Origin: Stenotrophomonas sp. 704A1
GTDB taxonomy: Bacteria > Pseudomonadota > Gammaproteobacteria > Xanthomonadales > Xanthomonadaceae
Direction of reading: 5' to 3'
DNA length: 64,000 nt
Assembly (NCBI RefSeq): GCF_030549525.1
Contig: NZ_CP130831.1
Coordinates: 645,501 to 709,500 of the forward strand
The stretch's first letter is position 1, and each line of letters starts with the position of its first letter. The notes below the pieces were generated by a model that saw nothing but the letters and a program-made list of their open reading frames with translations, had not been told where the DNA came from and ran no database searches. This document shows positions 53,538-62,536 of this stretch, piece by piece. The translations under genes were made by a program, and so were the position numbers.

Positions 53538-54140
53538 TTGTTTACTGGAATCATCGAAGGCGTCGGCCGTCTGGCTGCACGCGAATCCATCGGCGGCGAT
53601 GTCCGCTTCACCTTCAACGTCGGCAACCTGTCGTTCGACCACGTGCAGATGGGCGAGAGCATCGCCATCAACGGCGTGTGCCTCACCGTCATCGCTTTCG
53701 ACGCCAGCAGCTTCCAGGCCGATGCGTCCACCGAAACCCTGGGCCTGACCACGCTGGGCCAGCTGGGCGAAGGGGCGGTCATCAACCTCGAACGTGCCAT
53801 GCGCCCGACCGACCGCCTCGGCGGCCACCTGGTCAGCGGCCACGTCGATGGCCTCGGCCAGGTGCTGGCCATCCACGAAGATGCACGTGCCCAGCGCTGG
53901 CGTTTCGCCGCGCCGGCCGCGCTGCGCCGCTACATCGCCAAGAAGGGCTCGATCTGCGTGGACGGGGTCAGCCTCACCGTCAACGAAGTGGACGAGGAAG
54001 GCTTTGAAGTGGCACTGATCCCGCACACCGTGGCCAACACGGCGTTCTCCGCCTCGGGCGTGGGCAGCGCAGTGAACCTGGAAATCGACCTGGTCGCCCG
54101 TTATGTCGAGCGCCTGCTGGGCGAAGGAGCACGCGCATGA
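53538..54140 (+). CDS. ribE: Riboflavin synthase alpha subunit
   Basis: This enzyme condenses two molecules of 6,7-dimethyl-8-ribityllumazine to riboflavin. It starts at TTG 53538 (GGAGA 53526-53530, spacing 7), giving MFTGIIEGVGRL, the family hallmark; a longer frame upstream runs through the riboswitch and is not used. The 200 residues form two lumazine-binding repeats, with INGVCLTV and GGHLVSGHVDG in the first and VDGVSLTVNEV and IPHTVANTAF in the second. It overlaps ribBA in ATGA (54137). Confidence 0.97.
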   Translation: MFTGIIEGVGRLAARESIGGDVRFTFNVGNLSFDHVQMGESIAINGVCLTVIAFDASSFQADASTETLGLTTLGQLGEGAVINLERAMRPTDRLGGHLVSGHVDGLGQVLAIHEDARAQRWRFAAPAALRRYIAKKGSICVDGVSLTVNEVDEEGFEVALIPHTVANTAFSASGVGSAVNLEIDLVARYVERLLGEGARA

Positions 54141-55237
54141 ATTTCGCCCCGATTCCGGACATCCTGGAAGACATCCGCCAGGGCCGCATGGTCGTCATCG
54201 TCGATGACGAAGACCGCGAGAACGAAGGCGACCTGATCATGGCTGCCGAGCTGGTCAAGGCCAGCGACATCAACTTCATGGTCACCCACGGCCGTGGCCT
54301 GGTGTGCCTGCCGCTGACCCGTACCCGCGCCGCCGACCTCGGCCTGGCGCCGATGGTGCAGGCCAATACCGCGCAGTTCCAGACCAACTTCACCGTCAGC
54401 ATCGAGGCCGCCGAGGGTGTCACCACCGGCATCTCGGCACACGATCGCGCGCGCACCATCCGCACTGCGGTGAAGCCGAATGCCAGGCCGGCCGATCTGC
54501 ACCAGCCGGGCCACATCTTCCCGCTGATCGCCCAGCCGGGTGGCGTGCTGACCCGTGCCGGCCACACCGAAGCCGGCGTCGACCTGGCCATGCTGGCCGG
54601 GCTGGAACCGGCCGGCGTGCTGGTGGAGATCCTCAATCCGGATGGCAGCATGGCGCGCCGACCGGAGCTGGAAGTGTTCGCCCGCGAGCATGGCCTGAAG
54701 ATGGGTTCCATCGCCGACCTGATCGCCTACCGCCTGGCCACCGAAAAGACCGTCGAGCGTGTCGACGAGCGTGAGATCGACACCGAGTTCGGCCCGTTCA
54801 CGCTGGTCACCTACCGCGACCGCATCGCTCACGACGTGCATTTCGCGCTGGTGCGCGGCACGCCGGATGCGGATACCCCGACCCTGGTACGTGTGCAGGT
54901 GGAGAACCCGCTGGCCGATCTGCTGCACTGGCGTCGCGATGATTTCGGCGTGGCCGCCACCGATGCACTGCGCGCCATCGACGCCGAAGGCGCCGGCGTG
55001 ATGGTGGTGCTGTCGGCCCCGCGCGATGGCGAGGCCCTGCTGGCCCGCCTGCGCCAGCAGCCGGCCCCGGTGGTGCCGGGCAAGGACAAGGACGTGGGCC
55101 AGTGGCGCCGCAACGGCGCCGGTGCGCAGATCCTGTCCGACCTGGGCCTGGGCAAGCTGCGCGTGCTGGGCACCCCGCGCCGCCAGGTCGGCCTGGCCGG
55201 CTACGGCCTGGAAGTGGTGGAGACGGTCACCCTCTAA
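54137..55237 (+). CDS. ribB: 3,4-dihydroxy-2-butanone 4-phosphate synthase fused to a degenerate GTP cyclohydrolase II domain
   Basis: The N-terminal RibB domain (about 1-200) makes the four-carbon precursor of lumazine. [23 protein letters not shown] and [12 protein letters not shown] are intact. The C-terminal RibA-like domain (about 205-366) lacks the three zinc cysteines (no GSLRCDCG equivalent; instead [11 protein letters not shown]) and has LSAPRDG where active enzymes have LxQEGRG. It is thus a RibBX-type protein, and GTP cyclohydrolase II activity must come from another gene. The 366-residue length equals active RibBA. Confidence 0.93.
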   Translation: MNFAPIPDILEDIRQGRMVVIVDDEDRENEGDLIMAAELVKASDINFMVTHGRGLVCLPLTRTRAADLGLAPMVQANTAQFQTNFTVSIEAAEGVTTGISAHDRARTIRTAVKPNARPADLHQPGHIFPLIAQPGGVLTRAGHTEAGVDLAMLAGLEPAGVLVEILNPDGSMARRPELEVFAREHGLKMGSIADLIAYRLATEKTVERVDEREIDTEFGPFTLVTYRDRIAHDVHFALVRGTPDADTPTLVRVQVENPLADLLHWRRDDFGVAATDALRAIDAEGAGVMVVLSAPRDGEALLARLRQQPAPVVPGKDKDVGQWRRNGAGAQILSDLGLGKLRVLGTPRRQVGLAGYGLEVVETVTL

Positions 55238-55251
55238 TCGTCGCCCGGCAT

Positions 55252-55270
55252 CGCCGGGCCATGCCCGGCG
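55252..55270 (+). repeat. GC hairpin of SMAG type without GTAG
   Basis: CGCCGGGC-CAT-GCCCGGCG is a perfect 8-bp stem, 15 bases after the ribB stop. It is the same stem as in the GTAG copy at 55292. Confidence 0.7.
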
Positions 55271-55291
55271 AGCGCAGCGGTGCCCCAACCG

Positions 55292-55314
55292 GTAGCGCCG
55301 GGCCATGCCCGGCG
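55292..55314 (+). repeat. SMAG element (GTAG hairpin)
   Basis: GTAG is followed by CGCCGGGC-CAT-GCCCGGCG. It lies in tandem with the stem at 55252, between ribB and ribH. Confidence 0.85.
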
Positions 55315-55357
55315 GATCCCCCGGCCCCCGCCAGCCACGGCCGGGGCCCATCCACGG

Positions 55358-55363
55358 TAGAAT
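55358..55363 (+). promoter_or_regulatory. Possible ribH -10 element
   Basis: TAGAAT sits 30 bases before the ribH start. No clear -35 is visible; ribH may also be read through from the riboswitch-controlled genes. Confidence 0.35.
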
Positions 55364-55392
55364 CACCCCCTTATCGAACCCCCAAGCCGCAT

Positions 55393-55860
55393 ATGAGCCA
55401 CTACGAAGGCGATCTTCGCACTCCCGAGTCGGCGCGCTTCGCCATCCTGGCCAGCCGCTGGAACGCCCGCATCACCGACGTGCTGGTCGCTGGCGCCCGC
55501 CAGAGCCTGGCCGGCAACGGCATTGCCGAAGCCAACATCGACGTGATCCGCGTGCCGGGTGCCTGGGAGCTGCCGCTGGTCGCCGCGCGCCTGGCTGCGG
55601 CCCATGAACACGCTGCCATCCTCACCCTCGGCTGCGTGATCCGCGGCGATACCCGCCACTACGAACACGTGGCCGACCGCTGCGCCGAAGGCCTGATGCG
55701 CGTGCAGCTGGACTTCGGCGTGCCGGTGCTGAACGGCGTGCTGGCGGTGGAACGGGTGGAGGATGCCGAGGCACGTGCCGGCGGCAGCCACGGCAACAAA
55801 GGCGAGGAAGTCGCACTCGCCGCACTGGAAATGGTCAACCTGCTGGAGCAACTGCCATGA
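55393..55860 (+). CDS. ribH: 6,7-dimethyl-8-ribityllumazine synthase
   Basis: This enzyme makes lumazine from the RibD product and the RibB product and forms pentamers or icosahedral shells. It has 155 residues from ATG 55393. Conserved motifs are [36 protein letters not shown] (with the catalytic His) and FGVLT-equivalent [17 protein letters not shown], ending [13 protein letters not shown]. The stop overlaps nusB (ATGA 55857), a conserved ribH-nusB pairing in many bacteria. Confidence 0.97.
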   Translation: MSHYEGDLRTPESARFAILASRWNARITDVLVAGARQSLAGNGIAEANIDVIRVPGAWELPLVAARLAAAHEHAAILTLGCVIRGDTRHYEHVADRCAEGLMRVQLDFGVPVLNGVLAVERVEDAEARAGGSHGNKGEEVALAALEMVNLLEQLP

Positions 55861-56336
55861 ACAAGAACACCCAGGGCAAGCCCTCCGGTAAACCCGTCCG
55901 CCGCGATGGCGTCGATCCGGTGCTGCGCTCGCGCGCGCGCCGCCGTGCCGTGCAGGCCATCTACGCCTGGCAGATCTCCGGCGGCAACGCGCAGTCGCTG
56001 ATCGCCCAGTTCGCCCATGAGCAGGCCCGCGAAATCGCCGATCTGGCCTACTTCGAAGCCCTGATGCACGGCGTGCTGGACAACCGCCGCGACATCGATG
56101 AAGCCTTCGCGCCGTACCTGGACCGTGGCATCGACGAAGTGGATGCGATTGAACGCGCGGTGCTGCGCCTGGCCGGCTACGAGCTGCGCTACCGCCTGGA
56201 CGTGCCGTACCGCGTGGTGATCAACGAAGCCATCGAATCGGCCAAGCGCTTCGGTTCCGAGCACGGCCACACCTACGTCAACGGCGTACTGGACCGTGCC
56301 GCCGTGGAATGGCGCAAGGTCGAATCGGGTCACTGA
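55857..56336 (+). CDS. nusB: Transcription antitermination factor NusB
   Basis: This is the 159-residue RNA-binding partner of NusE (ribosomal protein S10) in the rRNA antitermination complex. The N-terminal extension is rich in Lys and Arg, followed by [18 protein letters not shown]. The C-terminal motif [28 protein letters not shown] is diagnostic. It overlaps ribH and precedes thiL by 125 bases containing an inverted SMAG pair. Confidence 0.97.
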   Translation: MNKNTQGKPSGKPVRRDGVDPVLRSRARRRAVQAIYAWQISGGNAQSLIAQFAHEQAREIADLAYFEALMHGVLDNRRDIDEAFAPYLDRGIDEVDAIERAVLRLAGYELRYRLDVPYRVVINEAIESAKRFGSEHGHTYVNGVLDRAAVEWRKVESGH

Positions 56337-56346
56337 CCCGGTTCCT

Positions 56347-56369
56347 GTAGAGCCGAGCCATGCTCGGCT
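56347..56369 (+). repeat. SMAG element, plus orientation, of an inverted pair
   Basis: GTAG is followed by AGCCGAGC-CAT-GCTCGGCT, a perfect 8-bp stem, 10 bases after the nusB stop. Its partner is at 56421-56443. Confidence 0.88.
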
Positions 56370-56420
56370 TGCCGTGCAGCGCACGGTTGCGTCCGGTAGT
56401 GCGGCGCGCGATTAAACTGC

Positions 56421-56443
56421 AGCCGGGCATGGCTCGGCTCTAC
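56421..56443 (-). repeat. SMAG element, minus orientation, next to the thiL start
   Basis: This is the reverse complement of GTAG-AGCCGAGC-CAT-GCCCGGCT. It ends one base before an in-frame ATG (56444) of thiL, so it lies in the leader of that gene. Confidence 0.88.
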
Positions 56444-56461
56444 ATGACAGCAGACCGCCCC

Positions 56462-57424
56462 ATGTCCCTGGCCGAATTCGCCCTCATCGACCGCATCCGC
56501 GCCCGCACCGCCGAGCGCGATGACATCCTGCTCGGCATTGGCGACGACGCCGCGCTGCTGCAGCCGCGTGCCAACGAGCAACTGGTGGTCACCGCCGATA
56601 CGCTCAACAGCGGCGTGCATTTTCCGCATGAAACCGCTGCCTTCGACATCGGCTGGAAAACCCTGGCGGTCAACCTGTCCGATCTGGCCGCGATGGGCGC
56701 GCGCCCGGCCTGGTGCACGCTGGCGCTGTCGCTGCCCGAATCGAGCGAAGACTGGATCGAAGCCTTCGCCGATGGCTTCTTCGCACTGGCCGACCAGCAC
56801 GACATCGCCTTGATCGGCGGCGACACCACGCGCGGCCCGCTGTCGCTGTCGGTCACCGCGATGGGCCAGGTCGCCCGCGGCCAGGCGCTGCGCCGCGAAC
56901 GTGCGCAGGTGGGTGATGACATCTGGGTCAGTGGCACGCTCGGCGACGCCGCCGGTGCGCTGCGCCTGTGGCAGCAGAACGCGTTGGATGTGGGCACGGC
57001 AACCCTGCTGGCCGACTACGAACACCTGCGCCTGCGCCTGTTGCGACCGACGCCGCGGGTGACGCTGGGCCTGCGTCTGCGCGCGTTCGCGCATGCGGCG
57101 GTGGATGTGTCCGATGGCCTGCTGGCCGACCTCGGCCATATCGCTGCACGCAGTGGCGTCGGTGCCGAAGTGGATGCCGACCTGTTGCCGATATCGCCGG
57201 CCCTGCGCGCGCTGCTGGGCCGCGATGGCGCACGCGAGTGCGCGCTGCGCGGTGGCGACGATTACGAACTGTGTTTCACCGCCGCCGCCGACCAGCGCGA
57301 CGCGCTGCACTATCTGGCCGAATCACTGGAACTGCCGCTGACCCGCATCGGCCGCATTGTCGAAGGGCAGGGCGTGCAGGTGGATGGCGAGGCCAGCAGC
57401 GGCGGCTACCAGCACTTCGCCTGA
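56462..57424 (+). CDS. thiL: Thiamine-monophosphate kinase
   Basis: This enzyme phosphorylates thiamine monophosphate to the active diphosphate cofactor. ATG 56462 gives MSLAEFALIDRIRARTAERDD, the usual start; ATG 56444 adds six residues and cannot be excluded. The 320 residues show LGIGDDAALL, VTADTLNSGVHFP, NLSDLAAMGARPAW, LIGGDTTRGPLS, DVSDGLLADLGHIA and ALRGGDDYELCFT, all typical of the PurM-like ThiL fold. The SMAG pair forms its leader. Confidence 0.96.
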   Translation: MSLAEFALIDRIRARTAERDDILLGIGDDAALLQPRANEQLVVTADTLNSGVHFPHETAAFDIGWKTLAVNLSDLAAMGARPAWCTLALSLPESSEDWIEAFADGFFALADQHDIALIGGDTTRGPLSLSVTAMGQVARGQALRRERAQVGDDIWVSGTLGDAAGALRLWQQNALDVGTATLLADYEHLRLRLLRPTPRVTLGLRLRAFAHAAVDVSDGLLADLGHIAARSGVGAEVDADLLPISPALRALLGRDGARECALRGGDDYELCFTAAADQRDALHYLAESLELPLTRIGRIVEGQGVQVDGEASSGGYQHFA

Positions 57425-57431
57425 GCGATGA

Positions 57432-57454
57432 CGCCGGGCAGGGCCCGGCGCTAC
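57432..57454 (-). repeat. SMAG element between thiL and the fimbrial chaperone
   Basis: Read on the minus strand this is GTAG followed by CGCCGGGC-CCT-GCCCGGCG. It lies between the convergent thiL and chaperone genes and may contribute to termination. Confidence 0.85.
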
Positions 57455-57482
57455 CGTGCTGCTGAAGCATGTGGCGTGCGGG

Positions 57483-58205
57483 TCAACGGACGACGGTCGC
57501 CTCGGCATCGCGCGGCGTGCCGTAGTCATCCAGCCACTGGAACGTCACGGCTGACGGCAGGGTGGTACCGGCCGGCAGTGGCAGCGTCACCTGCGCGCCG
57601 GGCGCGATCATGTCCACCTCGACACTGCGGCCATCGGCCAGTGTCAGCCGGCTCAGGGTCACGTGGTAGGCGCTGGGATTGCTGACCTGCAGCGCATCGC
57701 CGACAGCCCGCCATTGCAGCTGCGCGGCGGCATCGCGCGGGCTGCCCGCCAGGCCGGCCGGACGATGGAACAGCTTCACCCGCGTGCGCACCGCGAACTG
57801 CAGCAGGTTCCTGCCGGCCGCATCGCTGGGCTTGGGCGGAATATCCAGCAGGTTGAAGTAGAACACCGACTCGCGGTCGCTCGGCAGTGGATCATCGGAC
57901 GGGCGCGGCGCGTAGGTGATGCGGTAGGCCTGGCCCTGCTGCGGCTGCAGCAGCCGCGGCTCCGAAGGCGTCAGGCGGAACGGCGTGCGCACATGTTCCG
58001 GGCGTGCCTGGCTGTCGCCGGCATCGATCCATACCTGGGTCATCGCCGGGCGTTCGCCACGGTTGTTGGCCCTGACCGTCACATCGCGGCCCTTGCCCAG
58101 GTCGTGGACCACGCGGGTGCCCTGCAGGGTCACCGCGGCCGAAGCCGGCAAGGCCGCGGCCAGGCACAGCAGCGCGCCCACAGACAAGGATGCAGGAAAT
58201 TTCAT
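57483..58205 (-). CDS. Periplasmic pilus chaperone (PapD/FimC type)
   Basis: This 240-residue exported chaperone folds pilus subunits by donor-strand complementation. The signal peptide ends LPASAA. Key residues are the Arg in the first strand (VTLQGTRVV) and the Lys of RVKLFHRP, which together bind the subunit C-terminus. SVFYFNLLDIPPKP is the classical family signature. It is downstream of a pilin gene on the same strand and divergent from the adhesin-usher genes. Confidence 0.95.
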   Translation of the reverse strand: MKFPASLSVGALLCLAAALPASAAVTLQGTRVVHDLGKGRDVTVRANNRGERPAMTQVWIDAGDSQARPEHVRTPFRLTPSEPRLLQPQQGQAYRITYAPRPSDDPLPSDRESVFYFNLLDIPPKPSDAAGRNLLQFAVRTRVKLFHRPAGLAGSPRDAAAQLQWRAVGDALQVSNPSAYHVTLSRLTLADGRSVEVDMIAPGAQVTLPLPAGTTLPSAVTFQWLDDYGTPRDAEATVVR

Positions 58206-58260
58206 GGGTCACCTCGTTGCAACGGCCGGCCGGCGCCTCGCGCCGACCGGCTGCCGCTGT

Positions 58261-58773
58261 TTATCGGTACAGCACCACGAAATCGCCGGACGCATTGGCG
58301 GTGCCCGCGGTCGCATTCTGTGCCGGCGAGGCGTACCAGGCCGAGTAGTCCAGCTGGCCGTTGCCGCCGGCAGCGATGGTCACCCACTGGACCGGGTCCT
58401 CACCGATCTTCTGGTGGTTGCCGCTGGCGTCGTACAGCGCCACGCCCACGTTGGTCGCGATGGATGCAGCGGTCAGTGCCAGGTTGCCGGTGCTGCCATC
58501 GGGCGTGCCGCCAAAACGCACGCCGACGTCCTGCGGTGCGCCCGAGCCGGTGCAGTCCAGGCTGATGCTGAAGTTCTTCTGGCCGGCGCGGGTGCCGGCA
58601 TTCACCGAGGCCAGGTCAACCTGGCCCATCGGCACCGTCACCGTGCCACCGGAGGAGGCGACACTGCAGGTAGAGGTCATCAGTTCACCGGTGATTTCAA
58701 GTTCCTCGGCGAAGGCCGAAGGTGCGGCGGCAGCAAGCAATGCCACGCCGAGCAGGCGCAGGGTAGCGGACAT
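58261..58773 (-). CDS. Fimbrial major-type subunit (pilin)
   Basis: ATG 58773 gives a 170-residue pilin with a signal peptide cut near SAFAEE; the frame is open upstream but without leader character. The fold markers are the Cys pair STCSV and SLDCTGSG, alternating strands, and the C-terminal DFVVLYR donor-strand region. It is transcribed with the chaperone gene. The pilus is not the SMF-1 type by gene order (from memory SMF-1 has pilin, chaperone, usher, adhesin in one direction). Confidence 0.88.
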   Translation of the reverse strand: MSATLRLLGVALLAAAAPSAFAEELEITGELMTSTCSVASSGGTVTVPMGQVDLASVNAGTRAGQKNFSISLDCTGSGAPQDVGVRFGGTPDGSTGNLALTAASIATNVGVALYDASGNHQKIGEDPVQWVTIAAGGNGQLDYSAWYASPAQNATAGTANASGDFVVLYR

Positions 58774-58864
58774 GGAGTTCTCTCGTTGGACAGGAAGGAT
58801 CACTGCGGGCGGCGGGCGCCCGGTCAGTGCGCCGCAGTGTCCGCGCGACGGCGCAGCGGGCCAA

Positions 58865-58911
58865 TGCAATTAGTTGCAAACAGCGCGTGACGCGCGGCAA
58901 CTGCAACTAAT
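58865..58911. promoter_or_regulatory. Nested palindromes in the divergent fimbrial promoter
   Basis: ATTAGTTGCA (58869-58878) and TGCAACTAAT (58902-58911) are perfect inverted 10-mers. The left arm is itself part of a palindrome, TGCAA-TTAG-TTGCA (58865-58878), and GCAACT is repeated on the right (58897-58908). The inner part has GCGCGT-GACGCGC. It lies midway between the divergent pilin and adhesin genes and is a strong candidate operator. TAGACT (58939-58944) may be the -10 of the rightward promoter. Confidence 0.6.
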
Positions 58912-58976
58912 CCGATGGGATACACCGGGCCGGGTTCCTAGACTGCGCGCTCCTTCCCGCCGTGCATCCACGTCTC

Positions 58977-59966
58977 ATGAAACCTTCATCGCATGCACAT
59001 CGCCTGCGCGCAGCGCTGGTCCTGTGCGCCCTGCTGCTGCCAGCGGCAGGGCATGCCAGTTGTACGCGGCTCAATCCGGGTGACCAGCACTTCGTGTTTT
59101 CCTGGGCGATGCCGAACATCGACCGGCCTGATGCCGGGTTTGGCCCGCTCGGCGGCAGCGGCAACATCAGCGACAGTTTCGCGTGCACCGCCGGACAGAC
59201 TGCCTTCGATGTCGATCTGTCCTTCCCCGGGCTCACCTACGAGCGTGACATCGAACACAACGGGCGCACCTACCCAGCCTATAGTTTCGGCCCGCGTTCG
59301 CCGTTGATCGGGTTCTTCCACAACCTGCAGACGCCCGGCGGGGCCCAGACCAGCCAGTTGCCCGTCGCGCTGGGCCGCAACCGCAACCCTGGCATCATGC
59401 TGGCCGCCCCTGCGCCGATCACGGCCACCCTGTTGATCGTGCTGTTCGCACGCGGCGGCGCCATGCAGGGCATCCCCGACACCGACATCGGGTTCGCCAC
59501 CTCCTCGGTCGAAGGCGACCCCGGGCAGAGCATGCGTCATTACGTGCGACTCGGCCTGCCGATGCGGCCAGTCACCTGCACGATCAGCGACACCCCGGTC
59601 AGCCTGGACCCGGCAGCCTTCGCCGCGCTGGCCACGCCCGGTGACAGCACCGAGGAGACGCCCTTCGAGGTGCCGTTGAACTGCCCCAGTGCCAATGTGG
59701 ATGTGTTCCTGCGCGTGGACGATGCCAGTGGCAGCAACGCCGCCGACGGCGTGCTGGCCCCCACTGCCGCTTCCTCGGCATCCGGGGTGCGCATGCAGTT
59801 GCTGATGGCCGGCGCGCCGCTGGCATTGGGGCGCGAATGGAACCACGGCTATTCATCGGCCGGCGTGCAGCCGCTGCCCTTCGTCGCACGCTACCTGCGC
59901 ACCAGCGATGCATTGGTGCCGGGTGACATCGGCGGCGAGGCGGTGCTCACCGCCGACTACCGATGA
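58977..59966 (+). CDS. Two-domain fimbrial tip adhesin-like protein
   Basis: This 329-residue exported protein starts at ATG 58977 (GTG 58962 is an alternative); the signal peptide ends AAGHA. The N-terminal half, with CTRLNPGDQHF and FACTAGQTAFDVDLSF, looks like a lectin-type receptor-binding domain. The C-terminal half has pilin features (PVTCTISDTPVSLDP, FEVPLNCP) and ends EAVLTADYR, the usual donor-strand motif. This layout is that of tip adhesins. The receptor is not known. It overlaps the usher gene in ATGA (59963). Confidence 0.85.
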   Translation: MKPSSHAHRLRAALVLCALLLPAAGHASCTRLNPGDQHFVFSWAMPNIDRPDAGFGPLGGSGNISDSFACTAGQTAFDVDLSFPGLTYERDIEHNGRTYPAYSFGPRSPLIGFFHNLQTPGGAQTSQLPVALGRNRNPGIMLAAPAPITATLLIVLFARGGAMQGIPDTDIGFATSSVEGDPGQSMRHYVRLGLPMRPVTCTISDTPVSLDPAAFAALATPGDSTEETPFEVPLNCPSANVDVFLRVDDASGSNAADGVLAPTAASSASGVRMQLLMAGAPLALGREWNHGYSSAGVQPLPFVARYLRTSDALVPGDIGGEAVLTADYR

Positions 59967-62506
59967 ACCGGTGCGACGCGATGACGCCGCTTCTCTACAA
60001 CACCCTGCAGTGCGGCACACGATGGCACCTCCTGTCGCTGGCCATTGCACTGTCCCTGCCTGGCCAGGCGTCGGCGCAGGCCGATGCGCGCGCCGATGAA
60101 CCGCTGGAATTCAGCGATGGCTTCCTGATCGGCGGCCACGCCATCGATCTGGCGCGCTATGCGCACGGCAATCCGGTGGCACCGGGCGTGCATGGCGTCG
60201 ACGTCCACATCAACGGCACGTTCGACGGCGCCCGCGATGTGCTGTTCCAGGCCGTCGACGGCCAGCACGGTGCGGTGGCCTGCGTGCCGGCCAGCCTGTT
60301 GCCGGCGTTGTCGCTGAAGCCCGCGCTGCACGATGCGCTGCTGGCCACCGCGCACGACTGCCTGGACCTGCCCGGCCACATCGACGGCGCCACGGTGCGC
60401 TTCGACAGCAGCACCCTGCAGCTGCATGTCGGCATTCCGCAGGCCGCGCAGGCACATGCGACGCGGGGTTACGTACCGGTGGCCGAGCGCGATGATGGCA
60501 TCAGCGCCGCCTTCATCGATTACAGCGCCAACCATTACCGCAGCGAGGGCCGTGCCAACAGCTACCTGGGCCTGAACACCGGCCTCAACCTCGGGCCCTG
60601 GCGGCTGCGCCACCGCGCGTCGTTCAGTGATGGCCCGCAGGGGCGCCAGTACCAGGTCATCAGCAGCCATCTGCAGCGCGACATTCCCGCCTGGAACAGC
60701 CAGCTGTGGATCGGCCAGGGCAACACCGGCGGCGAGCTGTTCGAGAGCGTGGCCTTCACCGGCGCGCGCGTGGCCAGCGATGAGCGCATGCTGCCCGATT
60801 CACTGCGCGGCTACGCGCCGGTGGTGCAGGGCATTGCCGAGGGCAACGCGGTGGTGCGCATCCGCCAGAACGGCAACGTCATCCATGAAGTCACCGTGGC
60901 ACCGGGTCCGTTCTCCATCGAAGACCTGTACCCGACCAACTTCGGTGGCGACCTGGAGGTCACGGTCACCGAGGCCGATGGGCGCGAGCAGCGCTTCACC
61001 GTCAACTTTTCCGCCGTGCCGCAGGCACTGCGTGCCGGCGCCTCGCGCTTCTCCGCCACCGCCGGTGAGCTGCGCGATGGGCAGGGCCGGCTGCGCGCGC
61101 TGCGTTTCGCCGAAGGCACCTATGCGCACGGCCTCAGCAACCATCTGACCCTGCTCGGTGGCGCGCAGATTGGCCAGGGCTACGGCGCCGCGCTGGCCGG
61201 TGCCGCGGTCAACACGCCGGTCGGTGCCTTCGGTGCCGATGTCACCCATTCGCGCGCACGCCTGCAGGATGGCCGGCAGGTGGCCGGCAACAGCTACCGG
61301 CTCAACTACCAGCGCTACGTGGCGCGCACCGGCACCAACTTCGGCCTGGCCGCCTACCGCTACAGCACCCGTGGCTACCTGAGCCTGGGCGATGCCGCGC
61401 GCGCGCAGCAGGACGACTGGGGCTACAGCAGCCGCACGCGGCAGCGCTACCAGCTCAACCTGTCCCAGCGCGTGGGCGCGCGCAGCACGCTGTACCTCAG
61501 TGGCGGCCATGTCAGCTACTGGGACAGTGCACGCCGCCGCAACGATTTCCAGCTGGGCTTCCAGAGCGTTGCCGGGCGCGTGAACTACGGCATTTCGGCG
61601 CTGCGCTACCGGCTTGGCAATGACCGCCAGGACACCCGCTACAGCTTCACCCTCAGCGTGCCGCTGGGGCGCAGTGCCAACGCGCCGCGCCTGAGCAGCC
61701 AGCTCAGCCACGCCGGTACCGGCCAGCAGGGACAGCTGGGCCTGAACAGAACGCTGGGCGAGGCCCGCACCGTCAACTACAGCCTGTCGGCCAGTGAGGC
61801 CAGCCAGGGCGGCGGCGCCCACAGCGCTTACGTCGGTTACCAGGGCAGCCACCTCAATGCCAACATCGGTGCCAGCCGCAGCAGCGGCCGGCGCAGCGTC
61901 AGCGCGGGCGCATCGGGCAGCGTGGTGCTGCATGGCGGCGGCCTCAACTTCGGGCAGCCGCTGGGCGAGGGCTTCGTGCTGGTGCAGGCACCGGGTGCGC
62001 AGGGCGCACGCGTGGGCAACGGCACCGACATCCGGGTGGGGCGCAATGGCTATGCACTGCTGCCGCATGTCAGCCCTTACCGTTGGAACCGCATCGATCT
62101 CGATCCTTCCGGGTTGCCGCTGGAGGTGGAACTGCTGCAGACCTCGCAGCGCGTCGCGCCCACTGCCGGCGGCATCGTGCGCGTGCCGTTCGAAGTGCGC
62201 CGCGAGCGCACGCTGTTCATTGAGGCCACCGATGCGCTGGGTCAACCGCTGGCGTTCGCCGCGCGTGTGGAAGGCGAGGACGGGCGGCCGCTGGGTGCGG
62301 TCGGGCAGGGCGGCGTGATCGCACTGCGCGGCGCGCACGATGCCGGCGCGTTGATCGTCGATCCCGACGGCGCACGGCGCTGCCGCCTGGAATACCGCAT
62401 GCCCGACGCACCCGATGGCTATGGCCTGTCGTGGAGCCAGGCGCTGTGCATGCCCTTGGCGGCCCCCGTGCGTGGCCTGCAGGCCGCCGCTGCGGCCACC
62501 CCCTGA
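59963..62506 (+). CDS. Outer membrane fimbrial usher (FimD/PapC type)
   Basis: This is an 847-residue usher forming the secretion and assembly pore for the pilus. It has a signal peptide, an N-terminal chaperone-binding domain (LEFSDGFLIGGHAIDLARY), a 24-strand barrel with plug (YAPVVQGIAEGNAVVRIRQNG, PGPFSIEDLYPTNFGGDLEVTV) and C-terminal domains ending with a Cys pair (RRCRLEY and SQALCMPL). Length is normal for the family. It overlaps the adhesin gene and is followed by a second pilin gene. Confidence 0.96.
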   Translation: MNRCDAMTPLLYNTLQCGTRWHLLSLAIALSLPGQASAQADARADEPLEFSDGFLIGGHAIDLARYAHGNPVAPGVHGVDVHINGTFDGARDVLFQAVDGQHGAVACVPASLLPALSLKPALHDALLATAHDCLDLPGHIDGATVRFDSSTLQLHVGIPQAAQAHATRGYVPVAERDDGISAAFIDYSANHYRSEGRANSYLGLNTGLNLGPWRLRHRASFSDGPQGRQYQVISSHLQRDIPAWNSQLWIGQGNTGGELFESVAFTGARVASDERMLPDSLRGYAPVVQGIAEGNAVVRIRQNGNVIHEVTVAPGPFSIEDLYPTNFGGDLEVTVTEADGREQRFTVNFSAVPQALRAGASRFSATAGELRDGQGRLRALRFAEGTYAHGLSNHLTLLGGAQIGQGYGAALAGAAVNTPVGAFGADVTHSRARLQDGRQVAGNSYRLNYQRYVARTGTNFGLAAYRYSTRGYLSLGDAARAQQDDWGYSSRTRQRYQLNLSQRVGARSTLYLSGGHVSYWDSARRRNDFQLGFQSVAGRVNYGISALRYRLGNDRQDTRYSFTLSVPLGRSANAPRLSSQLSHAGTGQQGQLGLNRTLGEARTVNYSLSASEASQGGGAHSAYVGYQGSHLNANIGASRSSGRRSVSAGASGSVVLHGGGLNFGQPLGEGFVLVQAPGAQGARVGNGTDIRVGRNGYALLPHVSPYRWNRIDLDPSGLPLEVELLQTSQRVAPTAGGIVRVPFEVRRERTLFIEATDALGQPLAFAARVEGEDGRPLGAVGQGGVIALRGAHDAGALIVDPDGARRCRLEYRMPDAPDGYGLSWSQALCMPLAAPVRGLQAAAAATP

Positions 62507-62536
62507 TCCATCACTGCCTGCTACAGGAGATGCCCG

